Assembly: GCA_036002485.1 (NCBI GenBank)
Contig: DASYTI010000251.1
Location: forward strand, 1 to 64,000
Direction: 5' to 3'
DNA length: 64,000 bases
Origin: Candidatus Methylomirabilota bacterium
GTDB lineage: Bacteria > Methylomirabilota > Methylomirabilia > Rokubacteriales > CSP1-6
Shown here: positions 56,813-64,000 of the stretch, one piece after another
Layout: each line of letters starts with the position of its first letter
Position numbering within the stretch: the stretch's first letter is position 1
Position numbers and translations under genes: made by a program
Notes under the pieces: model-generated
Told to the model about the DNA's origin: nothing
What the model saw: only the letters and a program-made list of their open reading frames with translations
Database searches by the model: none

Positions 56813-57895
56813 CTGCGCATCGCCGGGCTCTCCTCCACGCCGCCGAACCCGCTGGAGGGGAGCGGGACCTTCGTCGGTACCGACGGTCTCCGCCGTGGCC
56901 TCAGGCGGCTCGGCCACACCCTCGAGCTTCGCCCCCTCCGCATCCGCACCGGCTTCCACACGCTGGACCGCTGGCTCTACAACGCCGGCGTCGCGCTCCA
57001 CCCACCCGCCGACGTGGACCTCGTGTACGGCGTGGACCTGGACGGCTTCCTGTGGGCCCGGCGGCGGCGGCTGCCCTTCGTGGTCAGCCTCAAAGGCGTC
57101 ATCGCCGACGAGCTCAAGAACGAGCGCGGCTGGGTGCGGATCTTGCTCACCGTGCAGGCTCGCTGGGAGCGACGTAATGTGCGACGGGCGGATCTCGTCC
57201 TCGTCCCCACGCGCTACTCGGAGGAGGTTGCGCGCCGCGTGTATGGTCTGGAGTCCTCCAAGGTGGCCGTGCTGCCCGAGCCCATCGACCTCGATGGCTG
57301 GGCGGCGCGCTTCGCCGCCGCGCGACCCCGCCCGCGGACGGGCGCCACCATCCTCTGCGTCGCGCGCATGTACCCGCGCAAGCGCATCGGCGATCTGCTC
57401 GAGGCGGCGGCGCTCCTTCGCCCGCGAGGGCAAGAGCTCTCCGTCCGTATCGTCGGCCAGGGCCCGGACTGGGAGATGGTGGTCCGGAGACACCGGGCCC
57501 TCGAGCTTGGCGAGACGGTGGCGCTCCTGGGCGACGTCTCGCCGGGACAGCTGGCCCAGGAATATGTGAGTGCCGATCTCTTCTGCCTGCCCTCGGTGCA
57601 GGAGAGCTTCGGCATCGTTTTCCTCGAAGCCATGGCCGCGGGGCTGGCCGTGGTCACCTGTCGGGCCGCCGCCATGCCCGAAGTCATCGAGGACGGGGTC
57701 ACCGGTGTGCTGGTCCCGCCGCGCGATCCGGCCGCGCTGGCGGGAGCGCTCGAGGCGCTCCTTCGCGACCCCGCCCGCGCTCGCGCCATGGGCGAGGCCG
57801 GCCACCGCGCCGTGGCCGCCTATGGGATCGAACGGGTCGCGGGGCGGTTCCTGGACGCGGTAAGATCGGTAGTTGGAGGCATGAGATCCCGATGA
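56813..57895 (+). CDS. GT4 glycosyltransferase with a CTG start
   Basis: A GT-B enzyme. LRIAGLSSTPPNPLEGSGTF at the very start is the donor-family N-terminus; the C-terminal half has ILCVARMYPRKRIGDLLEAA, RIVGQGPDWEMV and CLPSVQESFGIVFLEAMAAG (EX7E). The only canonical start, GTG 57014, would delete 67 N-terminal residues with clear coding character. CTG 56813 is the first codon fitting, 3 bases after the TAG of the hydratase in the same frame. About 360 residues. Substrate unknown; it overlaps the first PTPS by 4 bases. Confidence 0.8.
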   Translation: MRIAGLSSTPPNPLEGSGTFVGTDGLRRGLRRLGHTLELRPLRIRTGFHTLDRWLYNAGVALHPPADVDLVYGVDLDGFLWARRRRLPFVVSLKGVIADELKNERGWVRILLTVQARWERRNVRRADLVLVPTRYSEEVARRVYGLESSKVAVLPEPIDLDGWAARFAAARPRPRTGATILCVARMYPRKRIGDLLEAAALLRPRGQELSVRIVGQGPDWEMVVRRHRALELGETVALLGDVSPGQLAQEYVSADLFCLPSVQESFGIVFLEAMAAGLAVVTCRAAAMPEVIEDGVTGVLVPPRDPAALAGALEALLRDPARARAMGEAGHRAVAAYGIERVAGRFLDAVRSVVGGMRSR

Positions 57896-58305
57896 GCCCG
57901 GGCCTGGTCTATGCAACGCGGAAGTTCACCTTCTCGGCGGCCCATCGCTACTGGCGGTCCGAATGGTCCGTCGAGGAGAACCGCCGCCTCTTCGGCAATC
58001 TCACCGTTCCCCACGGTCACAACTACGTTCTCGAGGTAACGGTGCGCGGGATGGTGGACCCGGAGACGGGCATGGTCATGGATCTGGCGGAGCTCAAGCG
58101 CGTGGTCGGCGACGCCGTCATCCTGCGCTTCGACCACGCCGACCTCAACGCCGATCCGCTCTTCAGCCAGGGCGCGATTCCCACCACGGAGAACCTCGTG
58201 CAGGCCATCTGGGACCTCCTGCTCCCCAAGCTCGGGCCGGAGCGTCTGGGGCGGCTGAGACTCTGGGAAGATCCCGTCTTCTACGTGGAGTACTTCGGCG
58301 CGTGA
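57892..58305 (+). CDS. 6-pyruvoyl-tetrahydropterin-synthase-like protein, Cys-less
   Basis: A 137-residue PTPS/QueD fold with zinc ligands His18 (FSAAHRYW), His41 and His43 (PHGHNY) and PETGMVMDLAELK. At four residues before HGH, where QueD and PTPS have the catalytic Cys, this copy has Leu (FGNLTVPHGHN). So its reaction must differ, or it is inactive. It is coupled to a second, normal PTPS and to folE, so a pterin substrate is likely. Confidence 0.85.
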   Translation: MSPGLVYATRKFTFSAAHRYWRSEWSVEENRRLFGNLTVPHGHNYVLEVTVRGMVDPETGMVMDLAELKRVVGDAVILRFDHADLNADPLFSQGAIPTTENLVQAIWDLLLPKLGPERLGRLRLWEDPVFYVEYFGA

Positions 58306-58706
58306 GCGCGCTCGAGCTCACGCGGCAGTACCACTTCAGCGCCGGTCACCGACTGGAGAGCCCCGCGCTCTCCCCCGAGGACAATGCCCGCCTCTACGGC
58401 CAGTGCTATCGCCAGCACGGGCACAACTACCTGGTCGAGGTGACGGTGCAGGGGCGGCGCGATCCCGTGACGGGCATGGCCGCCGATCTCGGCGCCCTCG
58501 ACGCCGCCGTCAAGCGGCTGGTTCTCGATCGCGTGGACCACTACGATCTGTCGAGCGCCGTCCCCGCCCTCGAGGGGATCCCCACCACGGGCGAGAATCT
58601 CGCGCGCACCTTCTGGGACTGGATCGCTGCCGGCCTGCCCGCGGGAACCCTCCGGCGGGTGGCCGTGGTCGAGACCGACAACAACATCTTCGAATACCGC
58701 GGCTGA
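58302..58706 (+). CDS. 6-carboxy-tetrahydropterin/PTPS-family synthase with Cys
   Basis: A 134-residue PTPS fold: FSAGHRLE (His16), YGQCYRQHGHNYLVEV (Cys35 four residues before His39-Gly-His41) and VTGMAADLGAL. All residues for a QueD/PTPS reaction on dihydroneopterin triphosphate, the product of the folE next to it, are present. QueD (queuosine) or tetrahydrobiopterin synthesis are both possible; queC/queE are not in the window. GTG start overlaps the previous stop (GTGA). Confidence 0.88.
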   Translation: MSALELTRQYHFSAGHRLESPALSPEDNARLYGQCYRQHGHNYLVEVTVQGRRDPVTGMAADLGALDAAVKRLVLDRVDHYDLSSAVPALEGIPTTGENLARTFWDWIAAGLPAGTLRRVAVVETDNNIFEYRG

Positions 58707-58724
58707 GCCGTGAGGGTGACCCGG

Positions 58725-60287
58725 ATGGAAGAGCTGATCCGAGAACTGCTGAAGGAGATCGGCGAGGATCCCACGCGCGAGGGGCTCGAGCGCACGCCGG
58801 AGCGCGTGGCCAAGGCGTGGCGCTACTTCACCTCAGGGTACGAGCAGAACGTCGCCGATATCCTCAACGGCGCGCTCTTCACCGAAAACTACGACGAGAT
58901 GGTGGTGGTCAAGGACATCGACTTCTATTCGATCTGTGTGCCGAGCAGGCAGATCGTGAACGCCGTGGGGGGCGCCAAGCCGGCCCGAAGCATCAAGGCG
59001 GGGGACCGACTGTGGACGCTCGATCAAGGCTTCCTCAAACAAACAACGGTGGCCGTCGTCACATCGCGCAAGGCCCGCCAGATCGTCGAGGTTTGCACGG
59101 ATGGGGGGTCCGTCCGGCTCACTCCGGACCATCCTGTCATGACCAGGCATGGATGGCGGGAGGCGGGCGCTCTACGCCCGGGGACCGATGTCGAGTGGAT
59201 CAATCCCCGCTCCATCGTCCGCCGCCCGTACGAGCCAAAGCCCGGCTACGCCTTGGGATATGTGCTGGGCGCGGTGGCGTCGGATGGAAGCATCCAGGAC
59301 GGACGGAGAATCTGCCTGGTCGTCAAGGGCGCGGACTTTGCCGAGAAGTACCGGCAGATGCTGACAGCAGCCTTTCCGGGTATCGCGTCGAGGATCGAGC
59401 GCGTCCGGGTTCCCTCAGGGTACTTGCGCCGACAGATTCCCATGTTCAGAGTTCGCACGGTGTCGCGAGCGATTGCCGAAAAGCTGTGCCGCTGGCTCGA
59501 CATTCCAGAGACTGGATCGCGCAGCAAGACGAAGCGCTTCCACTTTCCCTCGGTGGCGACTTCGTCTCGCGAAACGATGCAAGGCTTCCTCGACGGCTCC
59601 TGCGACGGCGATGGTTACGTGGCGGGGTCAGGGCGATTCATCATCAGCTCGAATCGTCGATTTCTTCTCGCTCTGGCCGAGTATCTGCAGACGCCCCTCG
59701 CGAGTACGGGAACGGATCAGGGCCGTGTCTACGTATCCCACCGGTGGGGAGAGAAGGGCTGGTACGGAAAGCATGGATTCCGACAAGACACCGGCTTCTA
59801 CGTCCCTGAGGACAGCACCTACACGAAGGTTCTCAGCGTGCGACGTCTTCCCACAGGGAAGAAGCCCCATACGGTCTACAGCTTCACGTGCGAGCCCTAT
59901 CCGACGTTCCTCGTCGGTGGCCACCTCACCCACAACTGTGAACATCACCTTCTGCCATTTTTTGGGAAGTGCCATATTGCCTACATGCCGTCGAACAAGA
60001 TCGCGGGGCTCTCGAAGCTGCCGCGTCTCGTCGAGATGTTCAGTCGACGACTGCAGGTGCAGGAGCGGCTCACCACCCTGATCGCCCATACCCTGCAGGA
60101 CGTGCTCCAGCCGCGCGGGGTGGCCGTGGTCGTGGAAGCCCTGCACATGTGCATGCTCATGCGCGGCGTCGAGAAACAGAACTCCAAGGCCGTCACCTCC
60201 GCCATGCTGGGCGCCTTTCGCGACCGGCCGGAGACGCGCGCGGAGTTCATGGAGCTGATCAAGTCGCGGAGCGGTCTCGTCATTTGA
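58725..60287 (+). CDS. folE: GTP cyclohydrolase I containing an intein
   Basis: Exteins: residues 1-70 from ATG 58725 ([31 protein letters not shown]) and the last 116 residues ([53 protein letters not shown]). Joined they make 186 residues, the normal FolE length, converting GTP to dihydroneopterin triphosphate. The intein (58935-59936) sits directly before the Cys of CEHH, a zinc ligand in E. coli FolE; the second zinc Cys is in HMCML. GTG 58710 is an alternative start. The operon order PTPS-PTPS-folE-SDR points to pterin synthesis. Confidence 0.95.
   Translation: MEELIRELLKEIGEDPTREGLERTPERVAKAWRYFTSGYEQNVADILNGALFTENYDEMVVVKDIDFYSICVPSRQIVNAVGGAKPARSIKAGDRLWTLDQGFLKQTTVAVVTSRKARQIVEVCTDGGSVRLTPDHPVMTRHGWREAGALRPGTDVEWINPRSIVRRPYEPKPGYALGYVLGAVASDGSIQDGRRICLVVKGADFAEKYRQMLTAAFPGIASRIERVRVPSGYLRRQIPMFRVRTVSRAIAEKLCRWLDIPETGSRSKTKRFHFPSVATSSRETMQGFLDGSCDGDGYVAGSGRFIISSNRRFLLALAEYLQTPLASTGTDQGRVYVSHRWGEKGWYGKHGFRQDTGFYVPEDSTYTKVLSVRRLPTGKKPHTVYSFTCEPYPTFLVGGHLTHNCEHHLLPFFGKCHIAYMPSNKIAGLSKLPRLVEMFSRRLQVQERLTTLIAHTLQDVLQPRGVAVVVEALHMCMLMRGVEKQNSKAVTSAMLGAFRDRPETRAEFMELIKSRSGLVI
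58935..59936 (+). other. intein with LAGLIDADG-type homing endonuclease in FolE
   Basis: 334 residues. Splicing block A starts [20 protein letters not shown] (Cys1); block [13 protein letters not shown] (T-x-x-H); blocks [18 protein letters not shown] and HLTHN, followed by Cys+1. Between them [14 protein letters not shown] and [15 protein letters not shown] are the two dodecapeptides of a DOD endonuclease, each with an acidic residue (Asp). All residues for splicing and cutting are intact. Base composition is visibly lower in GC than the surrounding exteins, as expected for a mobile insert. Confidence 0.93.
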
Positions 60288-61018
60288 GCCGGCCAGAGGG
60301 GGCCGGTCTGGCGGGGCAGGTTGCCGTGGTCACCGGCGCCGGGCGGGGCATCGGTCGTGCCATCGCCCAGGCCTTTGCGCGCGAAGGAGCGGCGGTCGCG
60401 CTCTGCGCGAGGTCGGCGCCGGAGCTCGCCGCCGTGCAGCACGAGATCGAAGCGGCGGGGGGGAGGGCCGTGGTCAGATCGACCGACGTGAGCGATGAGA
60501 CGGCCGTCGCCGCTCTCGTGAGCGAGACCCTGCGGTCTTTCGGCCGCATCGACTGCCTGGTGACGGCGGCGGGGCTCGCCGCGTTTGGTCCCGTCGCCGA
60601 AGCCAAGACCGCAGACTGGGACGAGACCATGGCCGTCAACCTGCGCGGGGTCTTTCTGTGCTGCCGCGCCGTGCTGCCCGCCATGATGGCCGCGCGCCGG
60701 GGCACCATCATTAACATCGGGTCGATCGTGACCGGCCGCACCCTGCCCGGCAGCGCCGCCTATACCGCGAGCAAGTATGGCCTCCTCGGCCTCTCGCGAG
60801 TGCTGGCCGAGGAGATGCGCCCCCATGGCGTCCGCGTGGGAGTGCTCTCGGCGGGGGCCACCGATACCTCGCTCTGGGATGCCGCGCCGAATCCTCCCGC
60901 CCGGGCCCGGATGGTCAGACCCGAGCAGGTCGCCCGAGCCGCGCTGCTCATGGCGACCCTGGAGCCGGGGGCTACCCTCGAGGAGATCACCCTCCTGCCG
61001 CAGGACGGCGTCCTCTGA
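60284..61018 (+). CDS. SDR-family oxidoreductase in the pterin operon
   Basis: A 244-residue Rossmann [55 protein letters not shown] (read in parts) with Ser-Tyr-Lys all present. It starts at TTG 60284, overlapping the folE TGA (TTGA). Placement after folE and two PTPS suggests a pterin reductase role (sepiapterin-reductase-like), but the sequence is equally like fatty-acid or sugar SDRs. Confidence 0.85.
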   Translation: MSRPEGAGLAGQVAVVTGAGRGIGRAIAQAFAREGAAVALCARSAPELAAVQHEIEAAGGRAVVRSTDVSDETAVAALVSETLRSFGRIDCLVTAAGLAAFGPVAEAKTADWDETMAVNLRGVFLCCRAVLPAMMAARRGTIINIGSIVTGRTLPGSAAYTASKYGLLGLSRVLAEEMRPHGVRVGVLSAGATDTSLWDAAPNPPARARMVRPEQVARAALLMATLEPGATLEEITLLPQDGVL

Positions 61019-61042
61019 TGGGCCCCCGGGCGGCGGCGGGTC

Positions 61043-61051
61043 TGCTATACT
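61043..61051 (+). promoter_or_regulatory. extended -10 promoter of the HesB gene (TGCTATACT)
   Basis: TGC-TATACT, identical to 9483-9491, 58 bases before the ATG at 61110. No -35. AAGGAGGAGTGA provides the ribosome-binding site downstream. Confidence 0.55.
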
Positions 61052-61109
61052 TGCCCTGGATCGCCGGGCGATCGGACATCGAAGGGACTCGACCTCCAAG
61101 GAGGAGTGA

Positions 61110-61436
61110 ATGATCTCGCTGACCGAAACAGCTGCGAAGAAGATTTCCGACCTGCGGCTCGAAGAGGGCAAGCCCGAGTGGGGCCTCAGGATCCGCGTGG
61201 TGGGTGGTGGGTGCTCCGGCATGTCCTATGAGCTCGGCTGGGACGACACGGCCGGGGCGGACGACAACGTCACCGAGGCCAACGGCGTCAAGGTCTACGT
61301 GGACAGCAAGAGCGCACCGTATCTGCAGGGCAGTGAGATCGACTACGTCGACAACAACATGCTGGGGGCGGGCTTCGCCATCAAGAACCCCAACGTGAAG
61401 TCGTCCTGCGGGTGCGGTTCGTCGCACCAGTTCTAG
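61110..61436 (+). CDS. HesB/IscA-type Fe-S cluster carrier
   Basis: A 108-residue A-type carrier: IRVVGGGCSGMSYEL (Cys35) and SSCGCGSS (Cys100, Cys102) are the three conserved Cys; VYVDSKSAPYLQGSEIDYVD is typical of ErpA/IscA. It delivers Fe-S clusters to apo-proteins. Monocistronic by context, with its own extended -10 promoter and strong Shine-Dalgarno. Confidence 0.93.
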   Translation: MISLTETAAKKISDLRLEEGKPEWGLRIRVVGGGCSGMSYELGWDDTAGADDNVTEANGVKVYVDSKSAPYLQGSEIDYVDNNMLGAGFAIKNPNVKSSCGCGSSHQF

Positions 61437-61449
61437 CGCAGACACGATG

Positions 61450-61553
61450 AAAAGGGCCCATCTGCGGCGTTGGCGCCGTCGCTCCTCCCTGCGGCGTACG
61501 ACCACGTACGCCGCAGTCGTCGCTCCGTCGCCGCCTTGCATCTGGACCCTTTT
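61450..61553. repeat. 104-bp palindromic element
   Basis: Outer ends AAAAGGG(C)CCA...TGC and, inverted, TGCA...TGG-CCCTTTT; centre CTGCGGCGTACG-ACCA-CGTACGCCGCAG, a perfect 12-bp stem (61489-61500/61505-61516). Almost the whole element can fold as one imperfect hairpin ending in TTTT on either strand, so it may terminate hesB transcription. It resembles a REP/MITE-like palindrome. No second copy is in the window. Confidence 0.75.
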
Positions 61554-61579
61554 GATCGGTCTGTAACACTGTTAGTGCC

Positions 61580-62269
61580 ATGAAGGTCGCCGTCCGGTTC
61601 TTCGCCCGCTATCGCGAAGCGGCCGGACGCGATCATGTCGAGCTGGATCTTCCCGAGGGCGGTACGGTCGAATCGGCCTGGGAGGCGGTGGCGAGCCGCT
61701 TCCCGGTCCTCGAGCCGTACCGCCCTTTCACGTTGTTCGCCCTCGGAACCGACTACGTGCAGGCCAACCACCCCCTGCGCCCCGGCGATGAGGTCTGCCT
61801 CTTTCCCCCCGTGAGCGGCGGCGCGGCCGGCGATTGGGTCGAGGTCACGACCGCACCCCTGTCCGAGGAGCGCGTGGCCGCGGCCGTGGGTGACCCGGGG
61901 GCGGGCGGGATCGTGCTCTTCTCGGGCGTGGTCCGGGACGAGACGGGCGGCCGGCGTGTTAAGTATCTCGAGTACGAGGCGCACGCGCCCATGGCCGTGG
62001 CGAAGATGAGCGAGATCGCCGCCGCCGTTCGCGAGCGCTGGCCGGGCGTGCGCAAGGTCGCCCTCGTCCATCGGATCGGCCGGCTCGAGATCGGCGAGTC
62101 GAGCGTCATGATCGCCGTCGCCTCGCCGCACAGGGCCGAGGCCTTCGAGGCATGTCACTTCGCCATCGACACGCTCAAGACGACGGTGCCCGTGTGGAAG
62201 AAGGAGTACTTCGAGGACGGCGAGGTCTGGGTAGGTTTACAGGGAGAATGCAGTCACGGGCGACCGTAG
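61580..62269 (+). CDS. MoaD-MoaE fusion, molybdopterin synthase
   Basis: Residues 1-81 are MoaD (KVAVRFFARYREAAGRDHVE... ending FPPVSGG), 85-229 are MoaE (FSGVVRDETGGRRVKYLEYE, VALVHRIGRLEIGE, VPVWKKEYFEDGEVW with Lys ligands). Molybdopterin synthase needs the free C-terminal GG thiocarboxylate of MoaD, which here is internal (Gly80-Gly81-Ala). So the fusion must be cleaved after GG, as reported for mycobacterial MoaX. No other moa genes are near. Confidence 0.9.
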   Translation: MKVAVRFFARYREAAGRDHVELDLPEGGTVESAWEAVASRFPVLEPYRPFTLFALGTDYVQANHPLRPGDEVCLFPPVSGGAAGDWVEVTTAPLSEERVAAAVGDPGAGGIVLFSGVVRDETGGRRVKYLEYEAHAPMAVAKMSEIAAAVRERWPGVRKVALVHRIGRLEIGESSVMIAVASPHRAEAFEACHFAIDTLKTTVPVWKKEYFEDGEVWVGLQGECSHGRP

Positions 62270-62309
62270 CCTCGTAGAAATTGCTCGCGCCGCCATTCGC
62301 CGCGCCGGA

Positions 62310-63659
62310 ATGCTCCGGGGCGGCGAAACTGTCTTGGCCGCCGTCTCGGGCGGCGCCGATTCCGTCGCCCTGGCCGACGTGCTCGTGAGCCTCGCGCGCG
62401 AGCTCGACGTGACCGTCCACCTCGTCCACGTCAACCACGGGCTCCGCCCCGAGGCCGATGCCGAGCAAGCCTCCGTGGAGCGCCTGGCCGCCGATCTGCG
62501 CGTGCCCTGCCACGTCGAGCGCGTCACCGTGCGTCGAGGGCCGCCCTGGGAAGGTCTCGAGGCCGAGGCCAGGCGCGCTCGATACGGCGCCTTCCGGGTC
62601 GTGGCCCAGCGTGTGAGCGTCCAGCGCATCGCCACCGCGCATACCGCCGACGACCAGGCGGAGACGGTGCTCATGCGACTCCTCGAGGGCGCGGGCCCGC
62701 GCGGGCTGGCCGGGATCGCGCCGGTCCGCGGCCTCTTGATCCGGCCGCTGCTCGAGGCGCGCCGGGCCGACATCGAGGCCCACCTCCGGGCGCGCGGCCT
62801 GCCCTGGAGGGAGGATGCGAGCAATCGAGATCCGCGCTTTCTGCGCAATCGCATCCGCCACGACGTGCTCCCCTTCCTCGAGCGCTCGGTGGATCCCGGC
62901 ATCGCGGCCGGGCTCGCCCGCTCGGCGGCCCTCGTGCGCGCCCTCGTCGACGACCTCGAGGGCGCGGGCGCGCGCGAGCTTTCCCGCCTGGGCCGTCGCG
63001 GCGGCGCCGGCTGGGTCTTTGCCATCGCCGATCTGCGGGCTCTCCCGCACGAGATCGCCGCGGAGACGCTGCGCGCGGCCGCCTTGAGCCTCGGGCATTC
63101 CGGGGCCATGCGCGGCGCCGCCCACCGCGCGCTCCGGCGCCTCCTGGCTCCGAACGTCCCGCGCGGTCTCGTCAGCGGCGGCGGTCTCGTCATCGAGAAG
63201 AGCGGGAAGTGGCTCCGGGTGGGACGCGGCCGCCTGCCCGATCTCGAGCCGCGCGATTTCCTCGTGCCGGGTGCCCTGTCGCTGCCCGAGATCGGCGCGT
63301 CACTGGAGGCGCGATGCTTCGAGGCCGGCGCCGGCTATGTCGTACCTCGCGCGGCGAGCACGGTCGTCTTTGACGCGGACCGGATCCCCTCGCGCCTCAC
63401 CGTGCGGGCCCGGCGACGAGGCGATCGCTTCCTGCCCTGGGGCGGCGGCGCCCAGGAGCGTCGGCTCAAGTCCTTCCTGATCGATGCCGGCGTGCCGCGC
63501 TGGGAGCGGGCGCGGGTGCCGCTCCTCGAGGCAGACGGCGACCTCATCTGGGTCGCTGGACTCCGCCGAGGCCAGGCGGCGCCCGTGGGATCGGACACGA
63601 GGCGTATCCTCGAGGTGACACTCTCCGTGCCTCTGGTGGTCGCCCCGCCCGGGAGGTAA
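62310..63659 (+). CDS. tilS: tRNA(Ile)-lysidine synthase
   Basis: An N-type ATP pyrophosphatase: SGGADS (13-18), HLVHVNHGLRPEADAEQ, IATAHTADDQAETVLMRLLEGAG (read in parts) and WREDASNRDPRFLRNRIRH; C-terminal TilS domains with RRRGDRFLPWG and KSFLIDAGVPRWERARVP. It converts C34 of tRNA-Ile2(CAU) to lysidine, essential for AUA decoding. The frame is open for 75 bases before the ATG and encodes a helix (VEIARAAIRRAG) expected of TilS but has no ATG/GTG/TTG there, so the true N-terminus may be longer. Confidence 0.93.
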   Translation: MLRGGETVLAAVSGGADSVALADVLVSLARELDVTVHLVHVNHGLRPEADAEQASVERLAADLRVPCHVERVTVRRGPPWEGLEAEARRARYGAFRVVAQRVSVQRIATAHTADDQAETVLMRLLEGAGPRGLAGIAPVRGLLIRPLLEARRADIEAHLRARGLPWREDASNRDPRFLRNRIRHDVLPFLERSVDPGIAAGLARSAALVRALVDDLEGAGARELSRLGRRGGAGWVFAIADLRALPHEIAAETLRAAALSLGHSGAMRGAAHRALRRLLAPNVPRGLVSGGGLVIEKSGKWLRVGRGRLPDLEPRDFLVPGALSLPEIGASLEARCFEAGAGYVVPRAASTVVFDADRIPSRLTVRARRRGDRFLPWGGGAQERRLKSFLIDAGVPRWERARVPLLEADGDLIWVAGLRRGQAAPVGSDTRRILEVTLSVPLVVAPPGR

Positions 63660-63681
63660 GATGGCCCGCCAGGAGGACACC

Positions 63682-64000
63682 ATGCGTCCGTTGCGATATC
63701 GGCTGTGCTCGATGATGTTGCTGGCCACCGCGCTTGTCTGGGCGCCCGTGCCTGCGCACGCACAATCGGCCCCGCCCCCCGCCGCCGCGCCTGATGCCAA
63801 GGCCATCCTCCAGATCCTCGAGAACGCCTTCGTCTCGGTGGCCGACCGTGCCACCCCGTCCGTCGTCAATGTCAGCGTCAAGGCCAAGAAGTCCGCGGCG
63901 GCCGAGGGCGCGCCATCGCCGGAGACGGAGCAGCGCTTCCGCGAGTTCTTCGGGCCGGAGTTCTACGAGCGATTCTTCAAGCGTCGCGGGCCGCGGCAGG
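63682..64000 (+). CDS. DegP/HtrA-type periplasmic protease, N-terminal part (cut by window edge)
   Basis: The ATG at 63682 follows AGGAGG. A signal peptide (LRYRLCSMMLLATALVWA...PAHAQS) is followed by an Ala/Pro linker, then FVSVADRATPSVVNVSVKAK and a segment RFREFFGPEFYERFFK, the start of HtrA/DegQ proteases, which have PxVVNI and an FFG-rich Q-linker there. The catalytic triad is beyond the window. An in-frame ATG at 63661 is less likely because the ribosome-binding site lies after it. Confidence 0.78.
   Translation, partial: MRPLRYRLCSMMLLATALVWAPVPAHAQSAPPPAAAPDAKAILQILENAFVSVADRATPSVVNVSVKAKKSAAAEGAPSPETEQRFREFFGPEFYERFFKRRGPRQ

Overview
The window is a gene-dense, very GC-rich bacterial chromosome segment with few gaps and many 1-4 base gene overlaps. 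The Tol-Pal operon, Lgt and two lipoproteins show a diderm envelope. Tandem M20 amidohydrolases, LLM oxidoreductase, thiolase/DUF35 pairs, enolase-superfamily genes and many GC-hairpin repeats suggest an uncultivated soil or subsurface lineage. Candidatus Rokubacteria / Methylomirabilota is my best guess, but it is an inference from gene content and style; no rRNA is present.

Layout. 1-4.7 kb: the end of a DUF1841-like gene, a frameshifted ParE/RelE toxin, a hotdog thioesterase, an MFS permease, a bifunctional-nuclease-domain protein and an AAA ATPase. 4.7-7.4 kb: a fused membrane/spermidine-synthase gene bracketed by two 204-bp inverted-repeat elements. 7.4-15.3 kb: a YbgC thioesterase overlapping formate-THF ligase, then a GldA/GldF/GldG-type ABC operon with DUF4340 and an MBL hydrolase. 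15.5-18.1 kb: a pteridine-reductase-like SDR, DUF502, a hydrolase and an anti-sigma-like protein. 18.3-23.1 kb: tolQ-tolR-tolA-tolB-pal-cpoB. 23.3-27.7 kb: lgt, RNase-Z-like and an orphan DNA methyltransferase, facing threonine synthase and a CgeB-type glycosyltransferase. 28-37.5 kb: DHOD-like, enolase-superfamily, LLM, tautomerase, BamE-like, a double-length ThyX, DinB and two M20 amidohydrolases. 37.5-46.5 kb: a GAF histidine kinase, PilZ, a MoxR/VWA pair, DUF3047 and a UGSC cluster. 46.5-55.8 kb: DUF35, a thiolase-like protein, an ATPase-less sensor, UvrA, an N-truncated rubrerythrin with an Fe-S reductase, a PuuD-like membrane protein and a polyacidic protein. 55.9-64 kb: tRNA-Met, enoyl-CoA hydratase, a GT4 glycosyltransferase, a pterin cluster (two PTPS, FolE, SDR), a HesB protein, a MoaD-MoaE fusion, TilS and the start of a DegP/HtrA protease.

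Two items stand out. (1) The gene at 45798-46325 is split by a TGA inside a U-G-S-C motif. It reads as one UGSC-family selenoprotein, with a SECIS-like hairpin at the expected distance after the UGA. (2) folE (58725-60287) carries a 334-residue intein with a LAGLIDADG endonuclease, inserted immediately before the zinc-binding CEHH motif, so the active site exists only after splicing.

The window also shows a system of short repeats. One GC-hairpin family fills the stop-to-stop gap of four convergent gene pairs. A TIR shell element brackets one gene. A third, promiscuous core repeat recurs in intergenic DNA. Several promoters are extended -10 or sit so close to the start codon that the mRNA would be nearly leaderless, and at least two genes (GT4, enolase-like) have no ATG/GTG/TTG at the position their protein sequence demands.
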